Shown here: piece by piece, positions 7,421-15,170 of the stretch
Layout of the letters: every line of letters begins with the position of its first letter
Position numbering within the stretch: position 1 is the first letter of the stretch
Assembly (NCBI GenBank): GCA_035601195.1
Contig: DATNOU010000095.1
Location: 1 to 64,000 of the forward strand
From: JAIBJP01 sp035601195
GTDB taxonomy: Bacteria > Actinomycetota > Thermoleophilia > Gaiellales > Gaiellaceae
DNA: 64,000 nt
Direction: 5' to 3'
Program-made: the position numbers and the translations under genes
The notes under the pieces: model-generated
Told to the model about the DNA's origin: nothing
What the model saw: only the letters and a program-made list of their open reading frames with translations
The model's database searches: none

Positions 7421-8524
7421 GTGGGGGACCTCTTGATTTACGGGGACACCATCCGCTCGCCCGAGCTTCGCCACGAGGTGCCTGTTCCGGTGCCGGACCC
7501 CTTCCTCTATGTCGAGCGGAACGGCTCGCGCTACGCCTTCGTGGGCTCGCTCGAGATCCCGCGGATGCGGGAGCTGGACGGGCTTCAGGCGGTGCCGCTC
7601 GATGACCTCGGGATGGACGAGCTCATCGCACAGGGACTTGCTTCCGATGAGCTCGACCGCGAGCTCGTCCTGCGGGCGTGCCGGCGCGTTGGAATCGACG
7701 AGGCCGTCGCTCCGCGCACCTTCCCGCTGGACGTCGCCGACCATCTGCGGGCGAACGGCGTCCAGGTGCGGGCGCAGGGCACAGTCTTCGACTCGCGCCG
7801 GCGGGTGAAGACGGAGGCGGAGCGCGAGGGCATCCGCAGGGCCCAGCAGGCCACCGAAGGGGCTATGGACGCGATCCGAGCGCGCCTGCGCGCAGGTGGC
7901 AAGGTCACCTGCGAGGACCTGCGCAGCGAGGCCATGCTCGTGTTCACCGAGGTGGGCATGATCCTGCCCGACATCGTGATCGTCTCGCACGGCGCTCAGA
8001 CCGCCGTCGGTCACGAGCCGGGGTACGGGGAGATCCAGCCTGGCGAGCCGATCGTCGTCGACCTCTATCCGCAGGATCCCGAATCCGGCTGCTACACGGA
8101 CATGACCCGGACCTTCTGCCTGGGCGAGCCGGACGACGAGCTTGTCCGCTACCACGCTCTCGTCCGGGAGGCGCTCGAGCTCGCGTACGAGGTCATCAAG
8201 CCAGGGGTCAAAGGTGCGGAGGCGCATCGTGCCGTCTGCGAGTTCTTCCAGGAGCACGGTTTCCCGACCCAACTGACGAAGACGCCGGGGCAGGTCCTCG
8301 ACGAGGGCTTCTTCCACTCCCTCGGGCACGGCGTGGGCCTCGAAGTGCACGAGCAGCCGGGTCTCGGCCGCACCGGAGTCGAGATCGTCGCCGGCGACGT
8401 TCTCGCCGTCGAGCCGGGTCTCTACCGCAAGGGCTTCGGCGGCTGCCGCCTCGAAGACACCGTCCTCGTCACTGAGTCCGGCACCGAGCGCTTCGGCGAC
8501 TACCCGTACGACCTGTCCCCTTAA
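7421..8524 (+). CDS. M24 family metallopeptidase (Xaa-Pro aminopeptidase-like)
   Basis: A 367-aa pita-bread-fold dinuclear metallopeptidase. The C-terminal catalytic domain shows all five metal ligands in order: Asp in PIVVDLYPQ, Asp in CYTDMTRTF, His in SLGHGVGLEVHEQPG, Glu in AVEPGLY and Glu in CRLEDTVLV. A smaller N-terminal creatinase-like domain precedes it, as in Xaa-Pro dipeptidases and aminopeptidase P. It begins with GTG 7421. Its stop codon is followed within 4 bp by a GGGGTC palindrome. Confidence 0.88.
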   Translation: MGDLLIYGDTIRSPELRHEVPVPVPDPFLYVERNGSRYAFVGSLEIPRMRELDGLQAVPLDDLGMDELIAQGLASDELDRELVLRACRRVGIDEAVAPRTFPLDVADHLRANGVQVRAQGTVFDSRRRVKTEAEREGIRRAQQATEGAMDAIRARLRAGGKVTCEDLRSEAMLVFTEVGMILPDIVIVSHGAQTAVGHEPGYGEIQPGEPIVVDLYPQDPESGCYTDMTRTFCLGEPDDELVRYHALVREALELAYEVIKPGVKGAEAHRAVCEFFQEHGFPTQLTKTPGQVLDEGFFHSLGHGVGLEVHEQPGLGRTGVEIVAGDVLAVEPGLYRKGFGGCRLEDTVLVTESGTERFGDYPYDLSP

Positions 8525-8526
8525 AA

Positions 8527-8585
8527 GCGGGGTCAGACCCCGGTGTCGGAGCGGGCCTAGTCCAAAATGGCTGGCCAACAAGCGT
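8527..8585. repeat. REP-like palindrome copy 1 with gene-tail-like flank
   Basis: The perfect palindrome CGGGGTC-A-GACCCCG is at 8528-8542, directly after the M24 stop codon. Its right flank (GTGTCGGAGCGGGCCTAG, then TCCAAAATGGCTGG) resembles the flank of copy 2, which includes the end of the M16 gene. Between the two copies, 8568-8610 can fold with GCGTTC/GAACGC inside GGCTG/CAGCC. Confidence 0.8.
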
Positions 8586-8642
8586 TCATGCGGTGTGACG
8601 AACGCCAGCCCATAGACGGGGCGTGACCTAAATGACCATGCC

Positions 8643-8702
8643 CCGGGATCAGACCCCGATGTCCGAGCCCGCCTAGGCCGAAAAGGCCAGGAGCTTCTGG
8701 AA
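8643..8702. repeat. REP-like palindrome copy 2 overlapping the M16 gene end
   Basis: CGGGATC-A-GACCCCG at 8644-8658 has one mismatch to the perfect palindrome. It has the same orientation as copy 1, 116 bp away. Its flank GATGTCCGAGCCCGCCTAGG runs into the stop codon of the M16 peptidase (8675-8673). Confidence 0.75.
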
Positions 8703-9950
8703 GCGCTCCGCGTCGTCGAACGGCCCGATGAGCGCGAAGTTCAGGCGATCCTCGCGGATGATGTCCTGGGCGACCCGCTGGATGTCCTCGATCGTGACGG
8801 CGTCGAGGCCGGCGAGCACCTCGTCCGGCTCACGGAGGGTCTCTTCGAGCACCTCGTTGCGGAGGCCGAAGAGGATCATCCCCTTCGGGTCCTCGAGGGA
8901 GAGCACGAGCCGTCCCTTGGCGAAGTTGCGTGCTTTTTCCAGCTCGTCCGCCTCGATCGGCTCGGCGGCCATGCGGCCGAACTCCCCGACGACGGTTGAG
9001 ACGGCGTCGTCGATCCGCTGGATGTCCACGCCTCCCTGGGCGAAAAGCGTTCCGGTGTCCGTGTAGCCCTGCTGGTGCCCGTAGATGTAGTAGGCGAGGC
9101 CGCGGCGCTCGCGCACCTCCGTGAACAAGCGCGACGACATTCCGCCTCCGAGCACCGTTGCGAGCAGGCTGAGGGCGTAGCGGTCGGGATGGACGATTGG
9201 ATAGCTGTGGACGCCCACTCTGATGTGCGCCTGATCCGACTGCTTCGTGTGGAGCTTCACCTGCGGCGACTCCTGATGCCACTCGGCCGGAGGCGGATCG
9301 CCGGTCGCGCCGTTCTGCACGTCGCCGAGCAGCTCCTCGAGCCGGGGGATGAGGCCCTCGCCGAGATTTCCCGCCACCCCCGCCACGATGCGTGGCGCCC
9401 GGTACCACTGCCCCAGGTAGTCGATGAAGGTCTCGCGCTTGGCGGCGCGCACGGTCTCCTTGCGGCCGATGATGTCCCAGCCGAGCGGTGTGTCGTCGTA
9501 GAGCAGCTCGTCATAGACGCCGTCCACGTAGTCGCGCGGAGTGTCGTAGTACATGTTCATCTCCTCGACGATGACGCCCTTCTCCCGCTCGATCTCCTCT
9601 GGATCGAACTTGGAGTGGCGGAGCATGTCGATGAGGACGTCGAGGGCGATGTTGCGATGCTCGGCCGCGCACTTGACGTAGTAGCCGGTGTACTCCTTGC
9701 CGGTGAAGGCGTTGAACTCGCCGCCGATCGAGTCGATCTCGCCGGCGATCTCGCGCGCGGTCGGCCGCTTCTCCGTGCCCTTGAAGAACATGTGCTCGGC
9801 GAAGTGGGCGATTCCGTTCGTGTCCTTGGTCTCGTAGCGGGAGCCCGCGGCGAGCATCACGAAGCACGCCACCGACTTGGCCTGCGGCATCGGGGCCGTC
9901 ACGACGCGGAGGCCGTTCGCCAGCTTGGTCTTCTCGAACGCGTTCGGCAT
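8673..9950 (-). CDS. M16 family zinc metallopeptidase (mitochondrial processing peptidase-like)
   Basis: A 425-aa inverzincin. The HxxEH zinc motif is HFAEHMFF, and the distal Glu is in KGVIVEEMNMYYD. LGGGMSSRLFTEVRERRGLAY is the conserved arginine/tyrosine substrate-binding region of the C-terminal half. Length and order match bacterial PqqL/YmxG-type processing proteases. The start is ATG 9950, beginning MPNAFEKTKLANGLRVV; the longer open frame upstream only shadows the thioesterase gene. The ATG overlaps the thioesterase TGA by one base (TGATG). Confidence 0.92.
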   Translation of the reverse strand: MPNAFEKTKLANGLRVVTAPMPQAKSVACFVMLAAGSRYETKDTNGIAHFAEHMFFKGTEKRPTAREIAGEIDSIGGEFNAFTGKEYTGYYVKCAAEHRNIALDVLIDMLRHSKFDPEEIEREKGVIVEEMNMYYDTPRDYVDGVYDELLYDDTPLGWDIIGRKETVRAAKRETFIDYLGQWYRAPRIVAGVAGNLGEGLIPRLEELLGDVQNGATGDPPPAEWHQESPQVKLHTKQSDQAHIRVGVHSYPIVHPDRYALSLLATVLGGGMSSRLFTEVRERRGLAYYIYGHQQGYTDTGTLFAQGGVDIQRIDDAVSTVVGEFGRMAAEPIEADELEKARNFAKGRLVLSLEDPKGMILFGLRNEVLEETLREPDEVLAGLDAVTIEDIQRVAQDIIREDRLNFALIGPFDDAERFQKLLAFSA

Positions 9951-10372
9951 CAGGCTGCCGCGAAGTCCTTCGCTTCGAAGCTCTCGATCCGCTCGCGCCA
10001 GAGATCCGGAACGGGCATGGTCGTGTCGCCGCGGTAGTCGAAGGTCACGAGCGTCGTGGAGGCTACCGCGACCAGCCGCCCGTCGGGGCCGCGGACCTCG
10101 TGGTCGAGGTCGAAGCTCTTCGTTCCGATGCGGGAGACCCCGGCGCCGATCTCGAGCACCTCGCCCAGCGAAGCTCGGCTGCGAAATTCGATTTTCACCT
10201 TGGCCAGGATCACGAGCAGGTCTTCGAGCGACTCGACACCCAGGACCTCGCGCATGTACCCGATCCGCGCGTTCTCGATGTAGGTGAGGTAGACCGCATT
10301 GTTGACGTGGCCGAAGACGTCCAGGTCGCGGAACGTGACCTCCTGGGCGTGCATGAAGCGGAACCCCTCCAT
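9950..10372 (-). CDS. Acyl-CoA thioesterase, 4HBT/YbgC-like hotdog fold
   Basis: A 140-aa hotdog-fold thioesterase. TFRDLDVFGHVNNAVYLTYIENARIGYM holds the catalytic Asp (D-x-x-GHVNN) and the conserved Glu. The strand pairs EFRSRASLGEVLEIG and DHEVRGPDGRLVA follow, as in 4-hydroxybenzoyl-CoA thioesterases. The natural acyl-CoA is not deducible. It is the first gene of a two-gene unit with the M16 peptidase, and is divergent from the SIS gene with only 8 bp between starts. Confidence 0.88.
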   Translation of the reverse strand: MEGFRFMHAQEVTFRDLDVFGHVNNAVYLTYIENARIGYMREVLGVESLEDLLVILAKVKIEFRSRASLGEVLEIGAGVSRIGTKSFDLDHEVRGPDGRLVAVASTTLVTFDYRGDTTMPVPDLWRERIESFEAKDFAAA

Positions 10373-10380
10373 CCGGCCGG

Positions 10381-11268
10381 ATGTTACCTTCGCTCTCCCA
10401 GGTGCCCGGAGAACTGACCATCAAGGCGATCCAGGCGCAGCCGGAATGGCTGCGCGGCGTTCCAGAGCGCGTCGGGGACCGGCGCTTACCGGACGGACGC
10501 GTCGTCTTCACGGGCTGTGGCACCTCGTTTCACGCTGCGCAGACAGGCGGCGAAGCGCTCCAAGCGCTCGAGGCCGTGCTGCGTCCCCCCGAGGCGGACC
10601 TCCTCGTCTGTGTCAGCCACGAGGGTGAGACCCCCCTGACGCTCGAGGCCGCCCAGGCGTTTGGCGGGCCGGTTTGGCTCGTCACCGGCAAACCCGGCGG
10701 CCCCATCGCAGACGTCTCCGAGGAGGTGATCGTGGTCACGCCTGAGGTGGAGGAGAGCTATTGCCATACGGGTTCCTACACCTGTGCCGTCGCGGCGCTC
10801 GACGCCCTCCACGGCGCGGACGTCCGCTGGCTGCGGCTCGCAGTCGAGCACGCGCTCGCTGATCCGTTCGAAGGAGGCGACTGGGAGCGCGTCGCGGTAG
10901 TCGGCGCGGCTCGCGACTGGCCGACGGCGCAGGAGGCCGTTCTGAAGCTCCGCGAAGGGGCTCACATCCCGGCCGAGGCCCACCAGACCGAGCAGATCCT
11001 CCACGGCCACCTGGCGGCGATCGACGAGCGCGTCCGCGTCTTCGTCCTCGAGGGGGAGGGGCGAGCGGCTGAGCGGGCCGCAGACGTCGTGCGTGCGCTG
11101 GGTGAGATCGGCGCCGACACCACCCTCGTGCCGACGGCTCATCCGGTGGTGGACATCGTCCGCTTCCAGCTCCTGACCGTCGACCTCGCGGAGCGGCGAG
11201 GCGTGAACCCCGACAAGATCCGCCGGGACGACCCGCGCTGGGACGCGGCCCGCCGGTCGTACGGCTAG
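10381..11268 (+). CDS. SIS-domain sugar-phosphate isomerase/deaminase-like protein (GlmS isomerase type)
   Basis: A 295-aa protein with two SIS half-domains and no glutaminase domain. VVFTGCGTSFHAA and CVSHEGETPLTL form the phosphosugar-binding loops; the second half has QEAVLKLREGAHIPAEAHQ and EQILHGHLA, the helix carrying the conserved Glu and His of GlmS/AgaS-like isomerases. It probably acts on an amino-sugar phosphate. Its end overlaps the convergent 91-aa gene by 4 bp. Confidence 0.8.
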   Translation: MLPSLSQVPGELTIKAIQAQPEWLRGVPERVGDRRLPDGRVVFTGCGTSFHAAQTGGEALQALEAVLRPPEADLLVCVSHEGETPLTLEAAQAFGGPVWLVTGKPGGPIADVSEEVIVVTPEVEESYCHTGSYTCAVAALDALHGADVRWLRLAVEHALADPFEGGDWERVAVVGAARDWPTAQEAVLKLREGAHIPAEAHQTEQILHGHLAAIDERVRVFVLEGEGRAAERAADVVRALGEIGADTTLVPTAHPVVDIVRFQLLTVDLAERRGVNPDKIRRDDPRWDAARRSYG

Positions 11269-11540
11269 CGAACCAGCAGGCCGCCGTTGATCGATGCGCC
11301 GCGCAGGAACGCGAGCCAGTCGTCCCAGAGTTTCCGGTCGGCGAGCGCGATCGGATCCTCCGCTGCGGCCTCGAGGGCGGCGTCGACCTCTGTCGCGGTG
11401 ACATGGACGCCCGGCTCGAGGCGGGGAAGCATCACGCCCTGGAGCACCATTTCCTGCCGAAGCAGCTCGACGTCGGCGGGGTCGAGGAAGACATGGCCGG
11501 TCATGCCGTCGTTCCGCGCCCAGTAGAGGCGGATGCTCAC
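11265..11540 (-). CDS. Conserved-looking small protein of unknown function
   Basis: A 91-aa acidic protein without recognised motifs, membrane segments or signal peptide: MSIRLYWARNDGMTGHVFLD, then a helical middle region (ATEVDAALEAAAEDP) and LWDDWLAFLRGA. The GTG start (11540-11538) overlaps the TGA of the PLP-enzyme gene, so it is the coupled last gene of the four-gene operon headed by the MmsA-type dehydrogenase. That placement, rather than any motif, supports it being real. Confidence 0.65.
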   Translation of the reverse strand: MSIRLYWARNDGMTGHVFLDPADVELLRQEMVLQGVMLPRLEPGVHVTATEVDAALEAAAEDPIALADRKLWDDWLAFLRGASINGGLLVR

Positions 11541-12703
11541 GCGAGGTCTCGTAGGGCTGCGAGCACGCGATCGACCTCGTCGTGGGTGTTGTAGTGGACG
11601 AAACCGATGCGAAGCGTTCCGTCGGGCAGGCCGAGCCGTTCCATCACCTCGACGGCGTAATAGTTCCCGGGCCAGGTGGCGATGTCGCGCTCGGCCAGGC
11701 GGGCCGCGAGCTCTTCCGGGGACCTGTCGGGATGCGTGAGGGCAAACGTCGGGACGCGCCCCTCCATCGAGGGAAGGCCGTAGAAGCGGTATGGCGAAGG
11801 CAGCCCGTCGAGGAAACGCTGCCCGAGCTCGCTCTCATGCGCCTGGATCGCGTCCCAGCCGAGCGACTCCAGGTACTCGACCGCCGCCGTGAAACCGGCG
11901 AGCGACTCGTGCGACAGCGTGCCCGTCTCGAACCGGTGCGCCACAGGCTCGTCGGCGCTCGGCCGCACTTTGTAGGGCCGCCAGCGATCGACCACCTCAC
12001 GGCGGGCGAAGAAGAGGCCGAGGTGCGGGCCGAAGAACTTGTACGGCGAGCAGATGAGGATGTCGGCGCCGACCGCCCCCGCGTCGATCGGCCCGTGGGG
12101 TGCGTAGTGGACGGCGTCGACCCACGCCAGCGCGCCGGCGTCGTGCGCTAGCTCCGCGATCCTCCGAACCGGGCTGATCGAGCCGACCGCATTCGATGCC
12201 CAGGGGAACGCAACGACTCGCGTCCGGGGGGACAGCTGGCGCTGGAGGTCGTCGACGTCGACGGTGCAGTCCTCTTCGTTCAGATCTGCGGAGCGGACGA
12301 CGAGGTCGAGGTCGCGGGCCAACTCGAGCCAGGGCGCGACGTTCCCGTCGTGGTCCAGGCGGGTGACGACGATCTCGTCGCCGGCTTCCAGTTCGCGGCC
12401 CAGGGTGCGCGTGAGCGCGAAGTTGAGGGTCGTCATGTTCTGGCCGAAGCCCACCTCCTCGGGTGAGGCGGCAAGGAAGCGGGCGGCGGCCTCGTGCGCG
12501 CCCTCGACCAGCGCGTCGGCACGGCGACTCGTCTCGAAGGGACCCCCGAGGTTCGCGTTGGCCTCCCGGAGGCAGCTCGCCATCGCTTCGATGACGGAGT
12601 CGGGAACCTGTGTTCCGCCTGGGCCGTCGAGGAACGCGGTCGGGGAATCCAGGGCGGAGAAGCGAGCGCGGACAGCCGCGACGTCGAGCGCGACCGTACT
12701 CAT
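11537..12703 (-). CDS. Cysteine-desulfurase-like class V aminotransferase
   Basis: PLP-dependent fold-type I enzyme, 388 aa. SPYKFFGPHLGLFF contains the PLP lysine; VVTRLDHDGNVAPWLELA, AWVDAVHYAPHGPID (Asp for the pyridine N) and VAHRFETGTLSHESLAG are as in the SufS-like subgroup of class V. The loop that carries the catalytic Cys in true cysteine desulfurases is not recognisable, so desulfurase activity is doubtful. The start is ATG 12703, overlapping the OsmC gene stop as ATGA; an upstream in-frame extension to 12730 lies inside OsmC. Confidence 0.82.
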   Translation of the reverse strand: MSTVALDVAAVRARFSALDSPTAFLDGPGGTQVPDSVIEAMASCLREANANLGGPFETSRRADALVEGAHEAAARFLAASPEEVGFGQNMTTLNFALTRTLGRELEAGDEIVVTRLDHDGNVAPWLELARDLDLVVRSADLNEEDCTVDVDDLQRQLSPRTRVVAFPWASNAVGSISPVRRIAELAHDAGALAWVDAVHYAPHGPIDAGAVGADILICSPYKFFGPHLGLFFARREVVDRWRPYKVRPSADEPVAHRFETGTLSHESLAGFTAAVEYLESLGWDAIQAHESELGQRFLDGLPSPYRFYGLPSMEGRVPTFALTHPDRSPEELAARLAERDIATWPGNYYAVEVMERLGLPDGTLRIGFVHYNTHDEVDRVLAALRDLA

Positions 12704-13083
12704 CCAACTGCCTCGCCGTTGACGCGCCACTCGTAATGCGGCTCGACCGTCAGCGAGGCGCCGATGAAGCAGTCGCGCTCGGCGAGGTCGACGAGCTCGC
12801 GGATCCGACCGGCGTCAGGAGCGGGATCGAGCTGGACGTCGAGGGCGCAGTCGATGTCCGTGAAGGCGTAGCGACCGTCCTCCTCGCGCTTCGTCACGAC
12901 GCCTTTTGCGGATGCGCTTCCGCTTACCGCGATCCCGGTCCGCTTGGCGTGGAAGTCGAGGGCCGTGAGCGTGCAGCGAGCGAGCCCGGCGAGGACGAGA
13001 TCCTCGGGAGCCCAGTCCTCTTCGGCATGCGGCGGCTCGCCCCAGTACTCGGTGACCGCGTGTTCGAATCGTCTCGCAGTCAC
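12700..13083 (-). CDS. OsmC/Ohr family protein
   Basis: A 127-aa OsmC-fold protein, typically a thiol-dependent organic-hydroperoxide reductase in the cytoplasm. Both cysteines are present: the first in EDLVLAGLARCTLTALDFHA, the second in LAERDCFIGASL. It lies in the overlapped operon between the aldehyde dehydrogenase (ATGA at 13083-13080) and the PLP enzyme, suggesting coordinated expression, possibly for coping with reactive aldehydes or peroxides. Confidence 0.87.
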   Translation of the reverse strand: MTARRFEHAVTEYWGEPPHAEEDWAPEDLVLAGLARCTLTALDFHAKRTGIAVSGSASAKGVVTKREEDGRYAFTDIDCALDVQLDPAPDAGRIRELVDLAERDCFIGASLTVEPHYEWRVNGEAVG

Positions 13084-14537
13084 TCGGGCCAGCGCGTGAT
13101 GACGACCTTCTTCTCCGTGTAGAACTCGATTGCGTCACGGCCGTGCGCATGCAGGTCGCCGAAGAACGAATCCTTCCAGCCGGTGAAAGGGAAAAACGAC
13201 ATGGGCGCGGCGACACCGATGTTGACGCCGATCATGCCCGCCTGGGCCTCGTAGCGGAACTTGCGCATCGCCCCGCCCGACGTGGTGAAGATGGAGGCGG
13301 CGTTGCCCTTGGGCGAGGCGTTCATGATCTCGAGGGCGTGGTCGAGGTCGCGCGCGCGAATGAAGGTGAGGACGGGGCCGAAGATCTCCTCCTTCGCGAT
13401 CTCCGCCTCCGCGTCGGCCTCGATGATCGTCGGCCCGAGGAAGTTGCCGTCATCAGAGCCCTTTCCACGGCCGTCGAGGACGAGCTCTCCGCCTTCGGCG
13501 ATTCCCTTGTCGATCCACTCGAGGATTCGTTCGAGGGCGGATCCCGAGATGATGGGTCCGACCTCGGTGTCCGGATCCGAGCCCTCGCCGACCACCATCG
13601 CCTCCCCCTTCTCTGCGAGGCGGCGCTTGAGCGGCTCGAAGGCGTCGCCCACCGCGACGCAAACCGAGTTGGCCAGGCAGCGCTGGCCGGCGGCGTGGAA
13701 GGCCGACGAGAGGACGCCGTCGACGGCGGACTCGAGCTCCGCGTCCGGCATGACGACGACGTGGTTCTTGGCCCCGCCGAGGGCCTGGACGCGCTTGCCG
13801 TGCTTCGCGGCGGTCTCGTAGATGTGGCGAGCGACCGGGGTGGATCCCACGAAGGAGACACCGTCGATACCCGGATGCTCGAGGATCGCGTTCACCGAGT
13901 CCCGTCCGCCGTTCAGTAGGTTGACGATCCCCGGGGGAAGCCCGATGCGGTCGAGCAGCTCGAACGTGAGCTCCATTGCGAGCGGGTCCTGCTCGGAAGG
14001 CTTGAGGATCATCGGATTCCCGCACGCGATCGAGAACGGCAAGAACCACATGGGCACCATGAAGGGGAAGTTGAACGGCGTGATCGCGGCGAAGACGCCG
14101 ATCGGCTGCCGGATCATGTCCGAGTCGATCCCGCGCGAGACGTCTTCGAGGTTGGCGCCCTGCATGAGCGATGGGATCCCGGTGGCCACCTCGACGCACT
14201 CGATCCCGCGCCGGATCTCGCCGGCCGCGTCCTTCGCGGCCTTGCCATTGTCCTGCGTTACGAGGCGGGCGAGATCGTCCTTGCGCTCCTCGAGGAGATA
14301 CTTGAGCTCGAAGCAGGCGCGGGCCCGCTCGAGCGGCGGGGTGGAGCGCCAGCCGGGAAAGGCCTCGCGCGCCGCGCGGACGGCGCGGTCCACGTCGGCC
14401 GGCCCCGAGAGCGGAACCTGCGCGAGGGTCTCTCCGGTCGCCGGGTTCGTGACGTCGAGGCGCTCGCTCGCCTCGGCATCGGCCCACGTCCCGCCGACGT
14501 AGTTGCGCATCGTCCTCGTCGCCGTCTCGACCGCCAT
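13080..14537 (-). CDS. mmsA: Methylmalonate-semialdehyde dehydrogenase, CoA-acylating
   Basis: A 485-aa aldehyde dehydrogenase. The catalytic Cys is in AFHAAGQRCLANS. In place of the general-base Glu of hydrolytic ALDHs it has ALGGAKNHVVVMPDA, the Asn-containing signature of CoA-acylating MMSDH enzymes. PFNFPFMVPMWFLPFSIACG and KPSEQDP form the NAD site. It would convert methylmalonate or malonate semialdehyde to propionyl- or acetyl-CoA (valine, thymine or inositol breakdown). The start is ATG 14537 behind GAGGAGG. It is the first gene of the four-gene operon. Confidence 0.92.
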   Translation of the reverse strand: MAVETATRTMRNYVGGTWADAEASERLDVTNPATGETLAQVPLSGPADVDRAVRAAREAFPGWRSTPPLERARACFELKYLLEERKDDLARLVTQDNGKAAKDAAGEIRRGIECVEVATGIPSLMQGANLEDVSRGIDSDMIRQPIGVFAAITPFNFPFMVPMWFLPFSIACGNPMILKPSEQDPLAMELTFELLDRIGLPPGIVNLLNGGRDSVNAILEHPGIDGVSFVGSTPVARHIYETAAKHGKRVQALGGAKNHVVVMPDAELESAVDGVLSSAFHAAGQRCLANSVCVAVGDAFEPLKRRLAEKGEAMVVGEGSDPDTEVGPIISGSALERILEWIDKGIAEGGELVLDGRGKGSDDGNFLGPTIIEADAEAEIAKEEIFGPVLTFIRARDLDHALEIMNASPKGNAASIFTTSGGAMRKFRYEAQAGMIGVNIGVAAPMSFFPFTGWKDSFFGDLHAHGRDAIEFYTEKKVVITRWPE

Positions 14538-14573
14538 TGCTTCCTCCTCTTCGCTTGGGCGTAGCGTACCGCC

Positions 14574-15083
14574 GTGCCGTCGGCCGTTCCCGACATCCTC
14601 GCGCCCGGCCTGCGCATTGTCTTCTGCGGGATCAATCCAGGATTCCGCTCCGCGGCCGCGGGCGCTCACTTCGCCAACCCGCGGAACGATTTCTGGCGAC
14701 TGCTCGCCGATGCCGGCCTCACGCCCCGCCTGCTCGGGCCCGAAGACCAGTGGGAGCTGCTCGAGCTCGGCTACGGCCTGACGAATGCCGCCTACCGCAC
14801 GACGAAGGGCAGTTCGGACCTTCGCCGGAGCGACTTCGCGGGGTCAGCCGAGCGACTAGGACAGATCGCGCGAGAGCTGCGGCCCCGCACCATCGCTTTC
14901 GTCGGCAAGGCGGCCTACGAGGGAGCGTTCAGAGAGCGGCCCGCCCTGGGCCGGCAAGAGCGGCGGCTCGGGGGCACGATCCTCTTCGTCCTCCCCTCGA
15001 CATCCCCGGCGAACGCGGCGGTGCCCTACGCGGAGCGCCTGCGGTGGTTCCGCGAGCTCGCGGGAATCAGCAAAGAGCCGTGA
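14574..15083 (+). CDS. mug: G/U mismatch-specific uracil DNA glycosylase (Mug family)
   Basis: A 169-aa base-excision repair enzyme removing U or T opposite G. The family motifs are all there: IVFCGINPGFRSA (active-site Asn), HFANPRNDFWRLL, and VLPSTSPANAAVPY near the end. Length matches Mug (about 168). It starts with GTG 14574 and is divergent from mmsA. The 87 bp after it (15084-15170) hold no gene. Confidence 0.92.
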   Translation: MPSAVPDILAPGLRIVFCGINPGFRSAAAGAHFANPRNDFWRLLADAGLTPRLLGPEDQWELLELGYGLTNAAYRTTKGSSDLRRSDFAGSAERLGQIARELRPRTIAFVGKAAYEGAFRERPALGRQERRLGGTILFVLPSTSPANAAVPYAERLRWFRELAGISKEP

Positions 15084-15170
15084 CGTTTCTCTTCGCTTTC
15101 CGCGCACCACTCACGCGGATTTCCGCTCTAGGCTGAAAGCGGGAGGAGGCGAGGGGTGGCCCCGGGCGCT

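Noticed and set aside
8673..10523. A single 616-aa minus-strand protein
   Set aside because: Only the last 425 residues are real (M16 peptidase from ATG 9950). The N-terminal part is an out-of-frame reading of the thioesterase gene.
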